NCBI RefSeq assembly: GCF_041261205.1
Contig: NZ_JBGCCH010000004.1
Coordinates: forward strand, 372,001 to 436,000
Length of the DNA stretch: 64,000 bases
Direction: 5' to 3'
Source of the DNA: Catenulispora sp. MAP5-51
Lineage (GTDB): Bacteria > Actinomycetota > Actinomycetes > Streptomycetales > Catenulisporaceae
Shown piece after piece: positions 24,201 to 32,701 of the stretch. The first letter of the stretch is position 1. Each line of letters begins with the position of its first letter. The notes under the pieces are model-generated. The model had not been told where the DNA came from. It ran no database searches and saw nothing but the letters and a program-made list of their open reading frames with translations. The translations under genes and the position numbers were made by a program.

Positions 24201-24835
24201 CCGGCCGCAAGATCGCCGTCGTCGGCCCCAGCGGCTCGGGCAAGACCACTCTCATCAGCGCCCTGCTCCGATTCGTCGACCCCGCGTCCCCGGGTGCCGT
24301 CACCCTCGGCGGCGTCCCGCTCACCGACCTGCGCTCCGAGGACGTGCGCCGCGTTGTCGGCCTGTGTGCGCAGGACGCCCACGTCTTCGACAGCACCCTG
24401 CGTGAGAACCTCCGCCTGGCGCGGCCCGACGCCACCGAGGCAGACCTCGCCGACGTCCTCGCCCGAGCCCGCCTCGCCGACTGGGTCCGCACCCTGCCGG
24501 CCGGTCTGGACACCTTCGTCGGCGAGCACGGCGCGCGCCTGTCCGGCGGCCAGCACCGCCGGCTCGCGCTCGCGCGGGCGCTGCTCGCCGACTTCCCCGT
24601 CCTGCTCCTGGACGAGCCCACCGAGCACCTCGATCCCGCCACCGCCGATGCCCTGCTGCGCGACCTCCTCGTGCTGCCGAAGACCCTGCTCCTGGTCACC
24701 CATCGACTCGGCGGGCTGGAGGCGGTCGACGAGATCGTCGTGCTCGACGGCGGCCGCGTGATCGAGCGTGGTACCTGGGCCGAGCTGATGCGCAAGCGGG
24801 GCGCCTTCCACAGCCTGTGTAGGGTCTACGCGTGA
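21272..24835 (+). CDS. cydDC: Fused CydDC heterodimeric ABC transporter
   Basis: 1187 residues, a CydD-CydC fusion. CydDC is a thiol/haem-linked exporter needed to assemble cytochrome bd. First half: membrane domain (about 10-330), Walker A GASGAGKST (about 378), PQHPYLF, signature LSAGQRQRLGIARAF, Walker B VVLLDEPTASLD, VVAHRA. Second half: membrane domain (about 580-910), Walker A GPSGSGKTT (about 984), CAQDAHVF, LSGGQHRRLALARALL, LLLDEPTEHLD, LVTHRL. Both sites look complete. An Ala/His-rich insert of tandem 13-residue repeats lies at about 844-869. The stop overlaps the thioesterase start (GTGA). Confidence 0.93.
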   Translation: MLDRRLALHAGAVRPWVVLCAALGTLSALSVIGQAWALASLIAVGFRDQPAATAPAVWPWLALLAVSVGARAAIAWATEAAAFRAAASVKSELRGRLAAAFLALGPRWLAGRKTAPLVTLSTRGVDGLDGYFARYLPQLVLSATVPAAVLAVLFTADWESGLIVAVTLPLIPLLLWLVGAATRTHVERRRRALDVLAGHFLDVVAGLPDLLVFGRARAQAAAIRRATDEDRAATLRTLRLAFLSSLVLELASTIAVAMAAVGVGLRLVAGTLDLRTGLLVLILAPEAYWPLRQVGAFYHASAEGTAAAAEVLEVLEAVPAGSVGSSRVPVPIPMPRVSLPAAGIEIKGLTVRYPGREEPALSDFSLMVAPGECVALVGASGAGKSTVLKALLGFVDPESGTAATGAPVAWLPQHPYLFAGTVAENVRLARPDAQDAAVWAALHAAAAADFVAALPGGLAAQIGEGGHGLSAGQRQRLGIARAFLADRPVVLLDEPTASLDPAAEAEVVAGIRRLMAGRTALVVAHRAALLEVADRVVVVGRTAEVDGCEPEEASPADYCDAAAERCAAVECDVPADRHPTARLALASALGAAAFAAAAGLAATSAWLISRAAQRPPIFDLMIAITAVRTFGIGRAVFRYAERLVAHDAAYRILASLRARTYDRLCRQAPGRRRGELLARFVADVDAVQDRYVRFLIPAAAAGVVGAVGVAALATALPSVAAITALGLLATGIVIPLVASRTSAKADRHLAPAKGRLTAELHDLLRGAPDLIAVGATAPRLKRVQAADHDVTAAERRSAAARGLGAALTILATGATVWGAAYAGLEVLHEGAAQATQAATQGPTAAVGHAFATAAGHAAVGHTFATPAGHAATAATAAAHQAATHPHIPATLLAVLVLTPLALLEATAALPQALQHLRRARAAELRVREVLAAPDAVREPTAPPELPSDHTIRVADLHVTWPGRPEPALSGLDLDLAPGRKIAVVGPSGSGKTTLISALLRFVDPASPGAVTLGGVPLTDLRSEDVRRVVGLCAQDAHVFDSTLRENLRLARPDATEADLADVLARARLADWVRTLPAGLDTFVGEHGARLSGGQHRRLALARALLADFPVLLLDEPTEHLDPATADALLRDLLVLPKTLLLVTHRLGGLEAVDEIVVLDGGRVIERGTWAELMRKRGAFHSLCRVYA
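23801..23878 (+). repeat. Two 39-bp tandem repeats inside cydDC
   Basis: 23801-23839 and 23840-23878 are near-identical 39-bp units (a few substitutions) encoding AAVGHAFATAAGH and AAVGHTFATPAGH. They lie within an Ala/Thr/His-rich segment between predicted membrane helices of the CydC half. Confidence 0.85.
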
Positions 24836-25239
24836 CCGAAGCCCACGCCACCGCCGGCGGCGACGCCGAAGGCGCGCCGATCCAGGCGCAGATCACCCTG
24901 CACGTCACCGAAGCCGACACCGCGCAGGCCGTCGGCTCCGGCGATCTCCCGGTCCTCGGCACGCCGCGCCTCGTCGCCCTGGCCGAGCAGGCGACCGTGG
25001 CGGCGGCCGAGCCGCTGCTGGGCGGGGGCCAGACGACGGTCGGCACGCGCATCCGCTTCGACCACCTCTACCCGACCCCGGTCGGCGGCAGCGTCACCGC
25101 CGCCGCCGAGCTCGCGCACCGCGACGACCGGCTCCTGCGCTTCACCGTGGCCGCCCACGACGCTGACGGCCGCCTGATCGGCGAGGGCGAGATCACCCGC
25201 GTCATCGTCAACGCCGAACGGTTCATGGCGAAGCTCTGA
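24832..25239 (+). CDS. Hotdog-fold thioesterase, FlK (fluoroacetyl-CoA thioesterase)-like
   Basis: 135 residues. The hotdog core shows GSGDLPVLGTPRLVALAEQATVAAAEPLL, TTVGTRIRFDHLYPTPVGG and FTVAAHDADGRLIGEGEITRVIVNAERFM. The Thr of GTPR, the Glu of LAEQA and the His of FDHLYPTP match the catalytic trio of FlK-type acyl-CoA thioesterases. GTG 24832 overlaps the cydDC stop by 4 bp, so it is translationally coupled to the cyd operon, an unexplained pairing. Specificity for fluoroacetate should not be assumed. Confidence 0.85.
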   Translation: MTEAHATAGGDAEGAPIQAQITLHVTEADTAQAVGSGDLPVLGTPRLVALAEQATVAAAEPLLGGGQTTVGTRIRFDHLYPTPVGGSVTAAAELAHRDDRLLRFTVAAHDADGRLIGEGEITRVIVNAERFMAKL

Positions 25240-25266
25240 TCCGGCAGGACTCGGTAAACCAGGGTT

Positions 25267-26097
25267 CTAGCTTTCCTTGGCGGCCCGCAGCGAGAACATC
25301 AGCGGCACTCGGGGCATCCCGGCCGGCAGCCTGAAGGTGCCGTCCCGCTCCTCCAGCACCCGGTACCGCGGGAACAACGTCATCTCGTACTCGTGCAGGA
25401 ACTCCAGCCGCAGCCCGGCGCCGATCAGGGCACTGACGATCTCCCCGATCCCGTGGTTGAACTGCACGGTCACGTTCTCCAGCGTCGAGGCCTCGAGGTC
25501 CGCGTACGTCCCGGGCTCGTCCCACACCTGCGGCGAGGCGTCGAAGTAGTCGTAGGCGACCGTGCGGCCGTCCTCGTCGCTCAGCGTGTTCCCGAACGGG
25601 TGGAACTCCGAGACGTACAAGAACCCGCCCGGTTTCACCATCGACGCCGCCACCCGCGCCCACCGCTCGATGTCCGGCAGCCAGCACAGGGCGCCCTTGC
25701 CGGTGTAGACGACGTCGAACTGCTCGCCGTCCAGCGCTTCGGCGGCCTGGTAGACGTCCGAGGTGACCCAGCGCGAGCCGGCGACGCCGATCCGCTCGGC
25801 CAGGGCCGCCGCGGCCGCCGTCGCCGGCGCCGAGAAGTCCAGTCCGGTGACCACGGCGCCGTGCCGGGCCCAGCCCAGCGTCTCGGTGCCGATGTGGCTC
25901 TGCAAATGCAGCAACTGCTTGCCGTGCACGTCGCCGACCTCGGCGAGCTCGAAGTCCTCCAGCGTCTCCCGTCCGGCGACGAAGGAGTCGAGGTCGTAGA
26001 ACCGGCCGCCGACGTGGATCGGCACCCGCTCGTCCCAGTTGGCGCGGTTGTACTCCAGCCAGTTCGCGGGATCCGGGGCGGTCGCTTCGGGGCTCAT
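25267..26097 (-). CDS. Class I SAM-dependent methyltransferase
   Basis: 276 residues with a Rossmann-type methyltransferase core: motif I LLHLQSHIGTETLGWARHGAVVTGLDFS, motif II EQFDVVYTGKGALCWLPDIERWARVAASMVKPGGFLYVSEFHPFG and a C-terminal domain with FNHGIGEIVSALIGAGL and FPRYRVLEERDG. Motif I is the LQSHIGTETL variant found in uncharacterised actinobacterial enzymes. The substrate is unknown. It converges with the thioesterase gene (27 bp). Confidence 0.88.
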   Translation of the reverse strand: MSPEATAPDPANWLEYNRANWDERVPIHVGGRFYDLDSFVAGRETLEDFELAEVGDVHGKQLLHLQSHIGTETLGWARHGAVVTGLDFSAPATAAAAALAERIGVAGSRWVTSDVYQAAEALDGEQFDVVYTGKGALCWLPDIERWARVAASMVKPGGFLYVSEFHPFGNTLSDEDGRTVAYDYFDASPQVWDEPGTYADLEASTLENVTVQFNHGIGEIVSALIGAGLRLEFLHEYEMTLFPRYRVLEERDGTFRLPAGMPRVPLMFSLRAAKES

Positions 26098-26147
26098 GGA
26101 ATCCGACGCTAATGCGCGCTCAGCGGGCGATCAAAGGGAATACTGCC

Positions 26148-26807
26148 TCAGGCGTAATCCCGGTCCCGCGGGTCCGGCCGGTCCAGGTTCCAGTGCCGGC
26201 CGACGCCGACGATCCAGTCCGCGAGGTTCCCGTCCTTCTCGCGGGGCCGCAGGACGAAGCGGCAGATGCTGCTCTGTCCGCCCTCGTGGTCGCTGTACAG
26301 GACCTCGACGGTGAACACCCGCCGCTCCTTGATCGCCGCCGCCATCACGTCGTACTGCGGGTCGTCGGTCTGGCGGATCGCGGCGTGCCAGTAGCCGACG
26401 TCGTGGGCCGGGATGAACAGGTCGCGGACCATGCGGCGGTAGTCCTGGGGCGCCGTGTGCCGGTCCTCCGGCCCTCTGCGCTCGTCGGAGACCGACCAGC
26501 CCTGCAGGACCGCCAGTCCCGCGCCGGAGTTGCGGATCGAGATCGCGAAGTAGATGTTGCCGTCGACGGTCTCGGCGTAGCCTCGGCCGCCGCTGACCAC
26601 CGCCCAGTGGTCGTCGGCCCAGAAGATCTTCTCGTCGCGGTCGGTCAGCCGCGAGGTCAGCAGCACCGGACGCAGCCCCACCAGCACGGCCCGCTCGGCG
26701 GCGGCCGCGGCGCGCGAGGCCGAGCGCACCGATTTCAGCGTGGCCGCCGCCAGGATCACCGTGGTCCCGGCGGTGGCCAGCGAGGATATGGTCACCCAGT
26801 CAGTCAC
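26148..26807 (-). CDS. Hypothetical membrane-anchored protein
   Basis: 219 residues. One N-terminal membrane helix (about 5-25, WVTISSLATAGTTVILAAATL) precedes a soluble region with VLVGLRPVLLTSRLTDRDEKI, IYFAISIRNSGAGLAVLQGWSV and FIPAHDVGYWHAAI. The run of beta strands suggests a folded beta-rich cytoplasmic domain. No family with a known role is recognised. GTG start at 26807; the stop lies 50 bp from the methyltransferase start on the same strand. Confidence 0.75.
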   Translation of the reverse strand: MTDWVTISSLATAGTTVILAAATLKSVRSASRAAAAAERAVLVGLRPVLLTSRLTDRDEKIFWADDHWAVVSGGRGYAETVDGNIYFAISIRNSGAGLAVLQGWSVSDERRGPEDRHTAPQDYRRMVRDLFIPAHDVGYWHAAIRQTDDPQYDVMAAAIKERRVFTVEVLYSDHEGGQSSICRFVLRPREKDGNLADWIVGVGRHWNLDRPDPRDRDYA

Positions 26808-26826
26808 GCGGTGGAGACTACAAAAC

Positions 26827-28506
26827 TCAGAGCCCTGTGGTCGATCGCGGATAGGCGATCGTCTGGTCGGTGGCGATGTTGACCAGGTACGGCACGCCCG
26901 AGGCGAAGGCCCGGTCCAGCGCCGGCCCGATCTGCGCCGGGTCGGTCACGAACTCCCCGCCGCCGCCGAGCGCCTGCACCACCTTGTCGTAGCGCGCGTC
27001 GGGGTTCAGATCCGCGGCGACGTCGTACCCGTACAAAGCCTGCATCGGGTGCTTCTCCAGGCCCCAGCACGCGTTGTTGCCCATCACCATCACGACCGGA
27101 AGCCCGTGCCGCACCAGGGTGTCCACGTCCATCAGCGAGAAGCCGGCCGCGCCGTCGCCGAACAGCAGCACCACCTGCGAGGTGGGCCGCGCCAGCCGGG
27201 CGGCGATCGCGTAGCCCAGGCCCGTGCCCAGACAGCCGTAGGGGCCCGGGTCCAGCCAGCAGCCGGCGCGGCCGGGCTCGACGAAGCGGCCGGCGAAGGA
27301 CACGAAGTCGCCGCCGTCGCCGATCACCACCGCGTCGTCGGCCAGGCGGGGCAGGAGTTCGCCGTAGATCCGGGCCGGGTGGATCGGATCGGAGGCGGCG
27401 GTCAGCATGTCCCGGTCGGAGGCGATGGCCGCGGCGGCCTTGTCCTGCAAGGCGGACAGCCAGTCCGCGTACGCGCCCGGCTTCGCCGCCTCGCGCCAGG
27501 ACTCCGCGATGCCCTCGAAGGCCGTCGCCAGGTCGCCGGCGGCGCTCGCGGCCAGCCCGATATGCCCGCTGAGCTGCCCGGGGGAGTCCACGAGGTGCAC
27601 GACCGGCGCGAGCGGACCGCCGTCCCGGCCGCCGAACATCCCGTAGCCCAGGCGGAAGTCCAGCGGGGTGCCGGCGACGATCACCAGGTCCGCGCCGCCG
27701 AACGCGGCCGAGCGGGCCCGGGTGACCAGCTGGCGGTGGCCGCGCGGCAGGATGCCGCGGCCCATGCCGTTGGTGATGACCGGGACCCCGGTCTCCTCGG
27801 CGAAGGCCAGCGCGGCGGTGTCGGCGTTGTCCATCCAGACGTCCGAACCCAGCACCAGCACCGGCTTGGCGGCGCGGGCGAGCAGATCGCCGATGGCCGC
27901 CAGCGCGTCGGCGTCCGGGGCGAGGGCCCGGCGCGCCCCGACCGCCGGCAGCGGCGCGGCGTCGACGTCGAACGCCGCCTCCAGGGACAGGTCGAGGAAG
28001 ACCGGCCCGCGGTGCGGGGCGTCGGCGAGCGTGAAGGCGCCGTCGAGGTCCGCCGCCAGCGTCGCCGTGGTGTGCACGGTCGCCGAGTGCTTGGTCACCG
28101 GGGCCAGCAGCGGCGGGTGGTCCAGCTCCTGCAGCGCGCCCTTGCCCCAGTTGGAGTCCGCCGCCCGCCCGCCGAGCACGACCACCGGCGAGCCGTTGAA
28201 GTGCGCCGTGGTGACCGCCGAGACGCCGTTGGTGATGCCGGGGCCGGCGGTCAGGACCGCCAGGCCCGGCTTGCGGGTCAGCTTGGCGGTGGCCTCGGCG
28301 GCGAAGACGGCGGTCTGCTCGTGCCGGACGTCCAGGATCGGCATCGGCGGGTCGGCCTTCACCGCGCCGTCATAGAGCGAGAAGACGTGTCCGCCCGAGA
28401 GCGTGAACATCGTCTGGACGCCGTGCGCGCGGGCCACCTCGACGGAGATCTGGCCGCCGTGCAGCGGTTGCGGGGTTTCGGGCTGTGCTTCGGTCACGAC
28501 GGTCAC
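26827..28506 (-). CDS. Thiamine-pyrophosphate enzyme, acetolactate-synthase-like (IlvG type)
   Basis: 559 residues with the three domains of the acetolactate synthase family: N-terminal pyrimidine-binding domain with E63 in VRHEQTAVFAAEA and LTAGPGITNGVSAV; middle domain (about 190-330, KPVLVLGSDVWMDN); and C-terminal domain with GDGAAGFSLMDVDTLVRHGLPVVMVMGNN, the metal/diphosphate motif. It resembles mycobacterial IlvG (Rv1820) more than the biosynthetic IlvB, so the true reaction is uncertain and could be oxalyl-CoA-like or acetolactate chemistry. No small regulatory subunit is adjacent. GTG start. Confidence 0.88.
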   Translation of the reverse strand: MTVVTEAQPETPQPLHGGQISVEVARAHGVQTMFTLSGGHVFSLYDGAVKADPPMPILDVRHEQTAVFAAEATAKLTRKPGLAVLTAGPGITNGVSAVTTAHFNGSPVVVLGGRAADSNWGKGALQELDHPPLLAPVTKHSATVHTTATLAADLDGAFTLADAPHRGPVFLDLSLEAAFDVDAAPLPAVGARRALAPDADALAAIGDLLARAAKPVLVLGSDVWMDNADTAALAFAEETGVPVITNGMGRGILPRGHRQLVTRARSAAFGGADLVIVAGTPLDFRLGYGMFGGRDGGPLAPVVHLVDSPGQLSGHIGLAASAAGDLATAFEGIAESWREAAKPGAYADWLSALQDKAAAAIASDRDMLTAASDPIHPARIYGELLPRLADDAVVIGDGGDFVSFAGRFVEPGRAGCWLDPGPYGCLGTGLGYAIAARLARPTSQVVLLFGDGAAGFSLMDVDTLVRHGLPVVMVMGNNACWGLEKHPMQALYGYDVAADLNPDARYDKVVQALGGGGEFVTDPAQIGPALDRAFASGVPYLVNIATDQTIAYPRSTTGL

Positions 28507-28579
28507 CTGTGGGGTTCGGGCGGACTGGGGCGAAGTTACGTGCCAGTAGCTTTCCGCCCCGCCCCGGCTTCCGCAAGGG

Positions 28580-29185
28580 TCACAGGTCGATCCTCATCAC
28601 CCGGCGCCGGGGTGTCGGGCTGCTCACCTCCTGGAATCCGCAGGCCTCGTAGGTGCTCTTCGCCCCGACGAACAGCTCGCCCCACACGACCTCCTTGCCG
28701 GGCTCGGTGATCAACGCGTAGCCCTCGACGGCGGTCGCTCCGCGCTCGCGGGCGAAACCGACCGCGGCCTCGGTCAGCGCCCGGCTGACGCCGCGGCGGC
28801 GATAGCCCGTGCGGACCACGAAGCAGGTGATCGCCCAGACCCCGGGGTCGTCGCGGTCCTCGTCGCGGCCGGTCCACGGCACTCGCATGCCCCGCAGCCG
28901 CGGATACGCCGTTCGGGGCTCCACCGCGCACCAGCCGACCGGCTCGCCGCCGAGATAGGCGACCAGCCCGCTGGTGCTCCCGGACTCCGGTTCGCCGCAG
29001 CGGGTCTGATCCCGCAGGCGGGACTCCTTCTCCTGCTGCGCCATAGTGCGCCACTCCTTGGCAGGGGACTTGAACCACTGGCACTGGCAGTCATACGGCA
29101 CACCGCGCTCGCCGAAGACCGTGCGCAGGTCCTCTGCCGAGGCTTGGTTCGCCGGGACGACGGTGATGATCGTGGAGTCCGTCAT
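28580..29185 (-). CDS. GNAT-family N-acetyltransferase
   Basis: 201 residues. The acetyl-CoA-binding segment VWAITCFVVRTGYRRRGVSRALTEAAVGFARERGA carries the RxxGxS-type pyrophosphate loop (RRRGVSRAL), and GLVAYLGGEPVGWCAVEPRTAYPRL is the typical beta4 region. The N terminus has closely spaced Cys (PYDCQCQWFKSP), also seen in related actinobacterial proteins. The acceptor substrate is unknown. Confidence 0.87.
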   Translation of the reverse strand: MTDSTIITVVPANQASAEDLRTVFGERGVPYDCQCQWFKSPAKEWRTMAQQEKESRLRDQTRCGEPESGSTSGLVAYLGGEPVGWCAVEPRTAYPRLRGMRVPWTGRDEDRDDPGVWAITCFVVRTGYRRRGVSRALTEAAVGFARERGATAVEGYALITEPGKEVVWGELFVGAKSTYEACGFQEVSSPTPRRRVMRIDL

Positions 29186-29231
29186 AGGCGCACGATAGAC
29201 CCGGCCACGGACGGCGCCAGGGCGGCACGGC

Positions 29232-30266
29232 TCACAGACCGATCGCCTCGGCGACCTCGGCCAGGTCCTGCGCGGTCAGCCGCACCGCGCCGGCCTTCGC
29301 CCAGCCGTCCACCTGCGCGGCGTTCCGCGCTCCGACGATCGCGCCGGTGACCCCCGGCCAGGCCAGCGTCCAGGCGATGACCGCCTCGGTGACGCTCATC
29401 CCGTGGCGCGCCGCGATCGGCTTGAAGGCATCGGCGACGCGTAGGTTCGCCGCCAGGTTGGTGGTGTAGTCCGCGCTGTTGCGGCGCCAGTCGTCGGCCG
29501 GCAGGTTCGCGACGCGCTCTGCGGAGAAGGTGCCGGTGAGCAGGCCGGATTGCAGCGGCGAGTAGACGATGACGCCGGCGTCGTGCTCCTTCGCCCAGGC
29601 GATGTCCGCCGCGGCCGAGCGGTTGAGCGCGGAGAACGGCGGCTGGATCGCGTCCACGTGCGCGATGGACTCCGCGACGTCCAGCTGCGCGGCGTCGTGG
29701 TTGGACAGGGCGATGGCGCGGATCTTGCCCTCGGCCTTGAGGTCGGCCATCAGCTGCCAGTACTCCTCCAGCGGGGTGTGGTTCGGGGAGCCCGTGCCGC
29801 CGTCCTCCCCGTACACGAAGGCCTCGCCGGTGTCGGGCCAGTGCACCTGGTACAGGTCGACGCGTTCGACACCGAGGCGGCGCAGCGAGTCCTCCAGCTC
29901 GCGGCGGACGCTGGCCGGCTTCATGGTGCGGATCGGGGCGCCCTGCGGGTTCTCCGGGTCCCAGACCAGGCCGACCTTCGTGAAGACGTAAGGGCGGTCG
30001 GCGTCGGAGTAGGCCGAGATCGCCTTGCCGACCAGGTGCTCGGAGTGGCCGAGGCCGTAGACCGCGGCGGTGTCGATCCAGTTCACGCCGGAGTCGACCG
30101 CGTGGCGGATGGCGGCGATCGATTCGGCGTCGTCGGTGGCGCCCCAGCTGTAGGCCCAGCCGCTGCCGGAGACGGCCCAGGAGCCGAAGCCGACGCGGGT
30201 GACGGCCAGGTCGGTGGTGCCGAGCCGGGCGGTCTCCAGGCTCTGATTCGCGGTCTCGTTCGTCAT
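29232..30266 (-). CDS. Aldo/keto reductase
   Basis: 344 residues, an NADPH-dependent TIM-barrel carbonyl reductase. The tetrad is visible: Asp and Tyr in NWIDTAAVYGLGHSEHLVG, Lys in YVFTKVGL and His in DLYQVHWPD. The cofactor end shows ALSNHDAAQL, VIVYSPLQSGLLTG and GVTGAIVGARNAAQVDGW. It diverges from an XRE/MmyB-type regulator (96 bp between starts), the usual arrangement of such regulators with an oxidoreductase target. Physiological substrate unknown. Confidence 0.93.
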   Translation of the reverse strand: MTNETANQSLETARLGTTDLAVTRVGFGSWAVSGSGWAYSWGATDDAESIAAIRHAVDSGVNWIDTAAVYGLGHSEHLVGKAISAYSDADRPYVFTKVGLVWDPENPQGAPIRTMKPASVRRELEDSLRRLGVERVDLYQVHWPDTGEAFVYGEDGGTGSPNHTPLEEYWQLMADLKAEGKIRAIALSNHDAAQLDVAESIAHVDAIQPPFSALNRSAAADIAWAKEHDAGVIVYSPLQSGLLTGTFSAERVANLPADDWRRNSADYTTNLAANLRVADAFKPIAARHGMSVTEAVIAWTLAWPGVTGAIVGARNAAQVDGWAKAGAVRLTAQDLAEVAEAIGL

Positions 30267-30362
30267 GACGGCAACGATCCGCCTTTCGCGCGGGCCTACC
30301 CAGGACCGCCCGATGCCTAGGCACGGGATGACCAGGATGCGCCGCGCGTGTTAGGCAGGATC

Positions 30363-31238
30363 GTGAGCATCGACAGGCGTGCGGAGTTGGGCGAGTTCCT
30401 GCGGTCCCGGCGAGCCAGGCTCAACCCGGCCGACGTGGGGCTGCCCGACCACGGCGGCCGGCGCCGGGTCCCGGGGCTGCGGCGCGAGGAGCTGGCGCTG
30501 CTGGCCGGGGTCAGTGTGGACCACTATGTGCGGCTGGAACAGGGCCGCAGCCTGCAGTTCTCTGAAGAAGTCCTCGACGCCGTGGCCCGGGCGCTCCAGC
30601 TGGATCCGACTGAGCGGGAGCACCTGTACCGGCTCGCGCGAACGCCTTCCGCTCAGGTGTATCAGGGCACGGGCAAACGCGAACCGCAAGAAGTACGGCC
30701 GGGGCTGCGCAGGCTGCTGGACTCCACGATCGATGTCCCGGCCTACGTCGTGGGTCTCGGCACTGATGTGCTCGCGTGGAACCAGCTCGCGGCGGCACTG
30801 CTCACCGACTTCGGCACCCTGGCGCCGCACGAGCGGAACCTGGCCTGGCTGGTCTGCCACGACGAGGGATTCCGCGCGCTGTTCGCCGATCCGCTCGCGA
30901 AGATGCAGGACATCGCGGCGTACGTGCGATTCGACGTCGGCCGGCACCCCGGCGACCAGGCACTCGGCGCCCTCATCGCGGAGCTGTGCCGCAACGCGGA
31001 GTTCGCGCGGGTGTGGGCCGAGCACGACGTGCGCGACAAGACCCACGGGAGCTACACCTACCGGAACCCGGTCGTCGGCGAGATCAGGCTCGACTACGAG
31101 ACCTTCAGGGCCCCCGACGACCCGGACCAGGCGCTGATCATGCAGACCGTGCCGGAGGGCTCGCCGGCCGAGGCGGCGCTCCGGCTGCTCGCCGCCGCCA
31201 ACGCGCGCACACTGGGATCATGGATGACGATGAGCTGA
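30363..31238 (+). CDS. XRE-family regulator with MmyB-like ligand domain (second copy)
   Basis: 291 residues from GTG 30363 (GGCAGGA upstream). Helix-turn-helix region GGRRRVPGLRREELALLAGVSVDHYVRLEQGRSLQFSEEVLDAVARAL, then an MmyB-like domain with VVGLGTDVLAWNQLAAALLTDF and the ending DQALIMQTVPEGSPAEAALRLL. It is homologous to the regulator at 3488-4324 but only moderately similar. The likely target is the divergent aldo/keto reductase. The 3' end overlaps the next small gene by 19 bp. Confidence 0.92.
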   Translation: MSIDRRAELGEFLRSRRARLNPADVGLPDHGGRRRVPGLRREELALLAGVSVDHYVRLEQGRSLQFSEEVLDAVARALQLDPTEREHLYRLARTPSAQVYQGTGKREPQEVRPGLRRLLDSTIDVPAYVVGLGTDVLAWNQLAAALLTDFGTLAPHERNLAWLVCHDEGFRALFADPLAKMQDIAAYVRFDVGRHPGDQALGALIAELCRNAEFARVWAEHDVRDKTHGSYTYRNPVVGEIRLDYETFRAPDDPDQALIMQTVPEGSPAEAALRLLAAANARTLGSWMTMS

Positions 31239-31549
31239 CCCAGAAGGTCGTCGGCTTGATGCGGCTCGCCCACACCATGGTCAAGGACTCGTCCCCGGTC
31301 AGCGACGCGGCTTTCGCGCAGGAGATGCGGGACGTCGCCGGCGGCCTGGGCAAGCCCGTGCTCGACCCGGACGCCAGCGAGGAGGTCCGCGCCGCCGTGA
31401 ACGCAGCCTCCGCGCAGGTCAGCGGTGACCTCACGCGGGCCCTGGGGCTGTCGCTCGGACTGTTCGGCGTCTTCTCGGCCACCATCGAACGTGAGTACGC
31501 AGGTATTGACGTCGCGGCCTTCCTGGACCACCTCGCCGGCCACCAGTGA
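31220..31549 (+). CDS. Small protein of unknown function
   Basis: 109 residues from ATG 31220, overlapping the regulator's end by 19 bp in another frame. It begins MDDDELTQKVVGLMRLAHTMV and looks mostly helical, with one hydrophobic segment (LTRALGLSLGLFGVFSATI, about 72-90) and a C-terminal helix. No family is recognised. Coding is supported by third-position GC bias and the tight coupling to the regulator; a bioB-strand alternative in this span looks poorer. Confidence 0.6.
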   Translation: MDDDELTQKVVGLMRLAHTMVKDSSPVSDAAFAQEMRDVAGGLGKPVLDPDASEEVRAAVNAASAQVSGDLTRALGLSLGLFGVFSATIEREYAGIDVAAFLDHLAGHQ

Positions 31550-31558
31550 CGCGGCCGG

Positions 31559-31612
31559 GCGACCAGGCGACCTGGCTCGACCTAGCGACCTGGCGATCTG
31601 GCGATCTGGCGG
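31559..31612 (+). repeat. Degenerate 8-9 bp tandem repeat (GCGACCTGG-like)
   Basis: Directly after the stop at 31549, variants of GCGACCTGG and GCGATCTG recur about six times. The tract is non-coding and lies between the small gene and the bidirectional terminator. Confidence 0.7.
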
Positions 31613-31634
31613 ACACAGCGTGCCGACACGAAAA

Positions 31635-31671
31635 CGGTCCGGGCCGGCTGACCACCAGCCGACCCGGACCG
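31635..31671. terminator. Bidirectional terminator between convergent genes
   Basis: 16-base arms (31635-31650 and 31656-31671) pair at 15 positions around a 5-base loop. It lies between the rightward small gene and leftward bioB, 13 bp past the bioB stop. AAAA on its left side gives a T run for the bioB transcript. Confidence 0.85.
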
Positions 31672-31684
31672 CGAAAGCTGTGTG

Positions 31685-32698
31685 CTACAGCGTCTTGGAC
31701 AGCTCCTTGATCGGCATCTCCAGCTTGGTCAGCAGCGCCAGGTCGTCCTCGGGCGAGCGCCCCAGCGTCGTCAGGTAGTTCCCGACGATGACCGCGTTGA
31801 TGCCGCCCATCAGCCCCTGCTCCGTGCCCAGGTCGCCGAGGGTGATCTCGCGGCCGCCGGCGTAGCGCAGGATGGTGCGCGGCAGCGCCAGCCGGAAGGC
31901 GGCGATGGTCTTCAGCGCCTCCTTGGAGCCCAGCGGCTCCATGTCGCCGAAGGGGGTGCCCGGGCGCGGGTTGAGGAAGTTGAGCGGGACCTCGTCCGGG
32001 GTCAGGGCGGCCAGCTGCGCGGCGAACTCGGCGCGCTGCTCCAGGGTCTCGCCCATGCCGACGATGCCGCCGCAGCAGACCTCCATGCCGGCGTCGCGGA
32101 CCATGGTCAGGGTGTCCCAGCGCTCTTCCCAGGTGTGGGTGGTGACCACGTTCGGGAAGTGGGAGCGCGCGGTCTCCAGGTTGTGGTTGTAGCGGTGCAC
32201 GCCCATGTCGGCCAGGTCGTCGACCTGCTCCTGGGTGAGCATGCCCAGGGACGCCGCGACCTGGATGTCGACCGCGTCCTGGATCGCCTTCACGCCCTGG
32301 CGCATCTGCTTCATCAGGCGCTCGTCCGGGCCCCGGACGGCCGCCACGATGCAGAACTCCGTCGCGCCGGTGGCCGCGGTCTGCTTGGCGGCCTCGACCA
32401 GTTCCGGGATGTTGAGCCAGGCGGCGCGCACCGGGGAGGGGAACAGGCCGGACTGCGAGCAGAAGTGGCAGTCCTCGGGGCAGCCGCCGGTCTTCAGCGA
32501 GACGATGCCCTCGACCTCGACCTCCGGGCCGCACCATTTCTCGCGCACCTCGTGCGCCAGCTGAAGCAGCTCCGGCAGGGCCTCGTCGGGCAGGCGCAGG
32601 ACCGCCAGCACCTGCTCCTCGGTCAGCCCCACGCCCTCGTCGAGCACCTGGTGCCGGGCCGCCGCGAGGATATCGAGGTCTTGGTCAGTGGTTGTCAT
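31685..32698 (-). CDS. bioB: Biotin synthase
   Basis: Radical-SAM enzyme inserting sulfur into dethiobiotin. 337 residues. The 4Fe-4S motif C73-x3-C77-x2-C80 lies in [12 protein letters not shown]; later segments [84 protein letters not shown] and [11 protein letters not shown] are standard. ATG 32698 lies 3 bp after the bioD stop, so bioD-bioB is one operon. A separate BsaP-like helper is encoded at 18425-18604. Confidence 0.97.
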   Translation of the reverse strand: MTTTDQDLDILAAARHQVLDEGVGLTEEQVLAVLRLPDEALPELLQLAHEVREKWCGPEVEVEGIVSLKTGGCPEDCHFCSQSGLFPSPVRAAWLNIPELVEAAKQTAATGATEFCIVAAVRGPDERLMKQMRQGVKAIQDAVDIQVAASLGMLTQEQVDDLADMGVHRYNHNLETARSHFPNVVTTHTWEERWDTLTMVRDAGMEVCCGGIVGMGETLEQRAEFAAQLAALTPDEVPLNFLNPRPGTPFGDMEPLGSKEALKTIAAFRLALPRTILRYAGGREITLGDLGTEQGLMGGINAVIVGNYLTTLGRSPEDDLALLTKLEMPIKELSKTL

Positions 32699-32701
32699 GG
32701 T

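Noticed and set aside
31559-31612. CRISPR array (also considered at 52537 and 60108)
   Set aside because: Units are 8-12 bp with no spacers and no cas genes are in the window.
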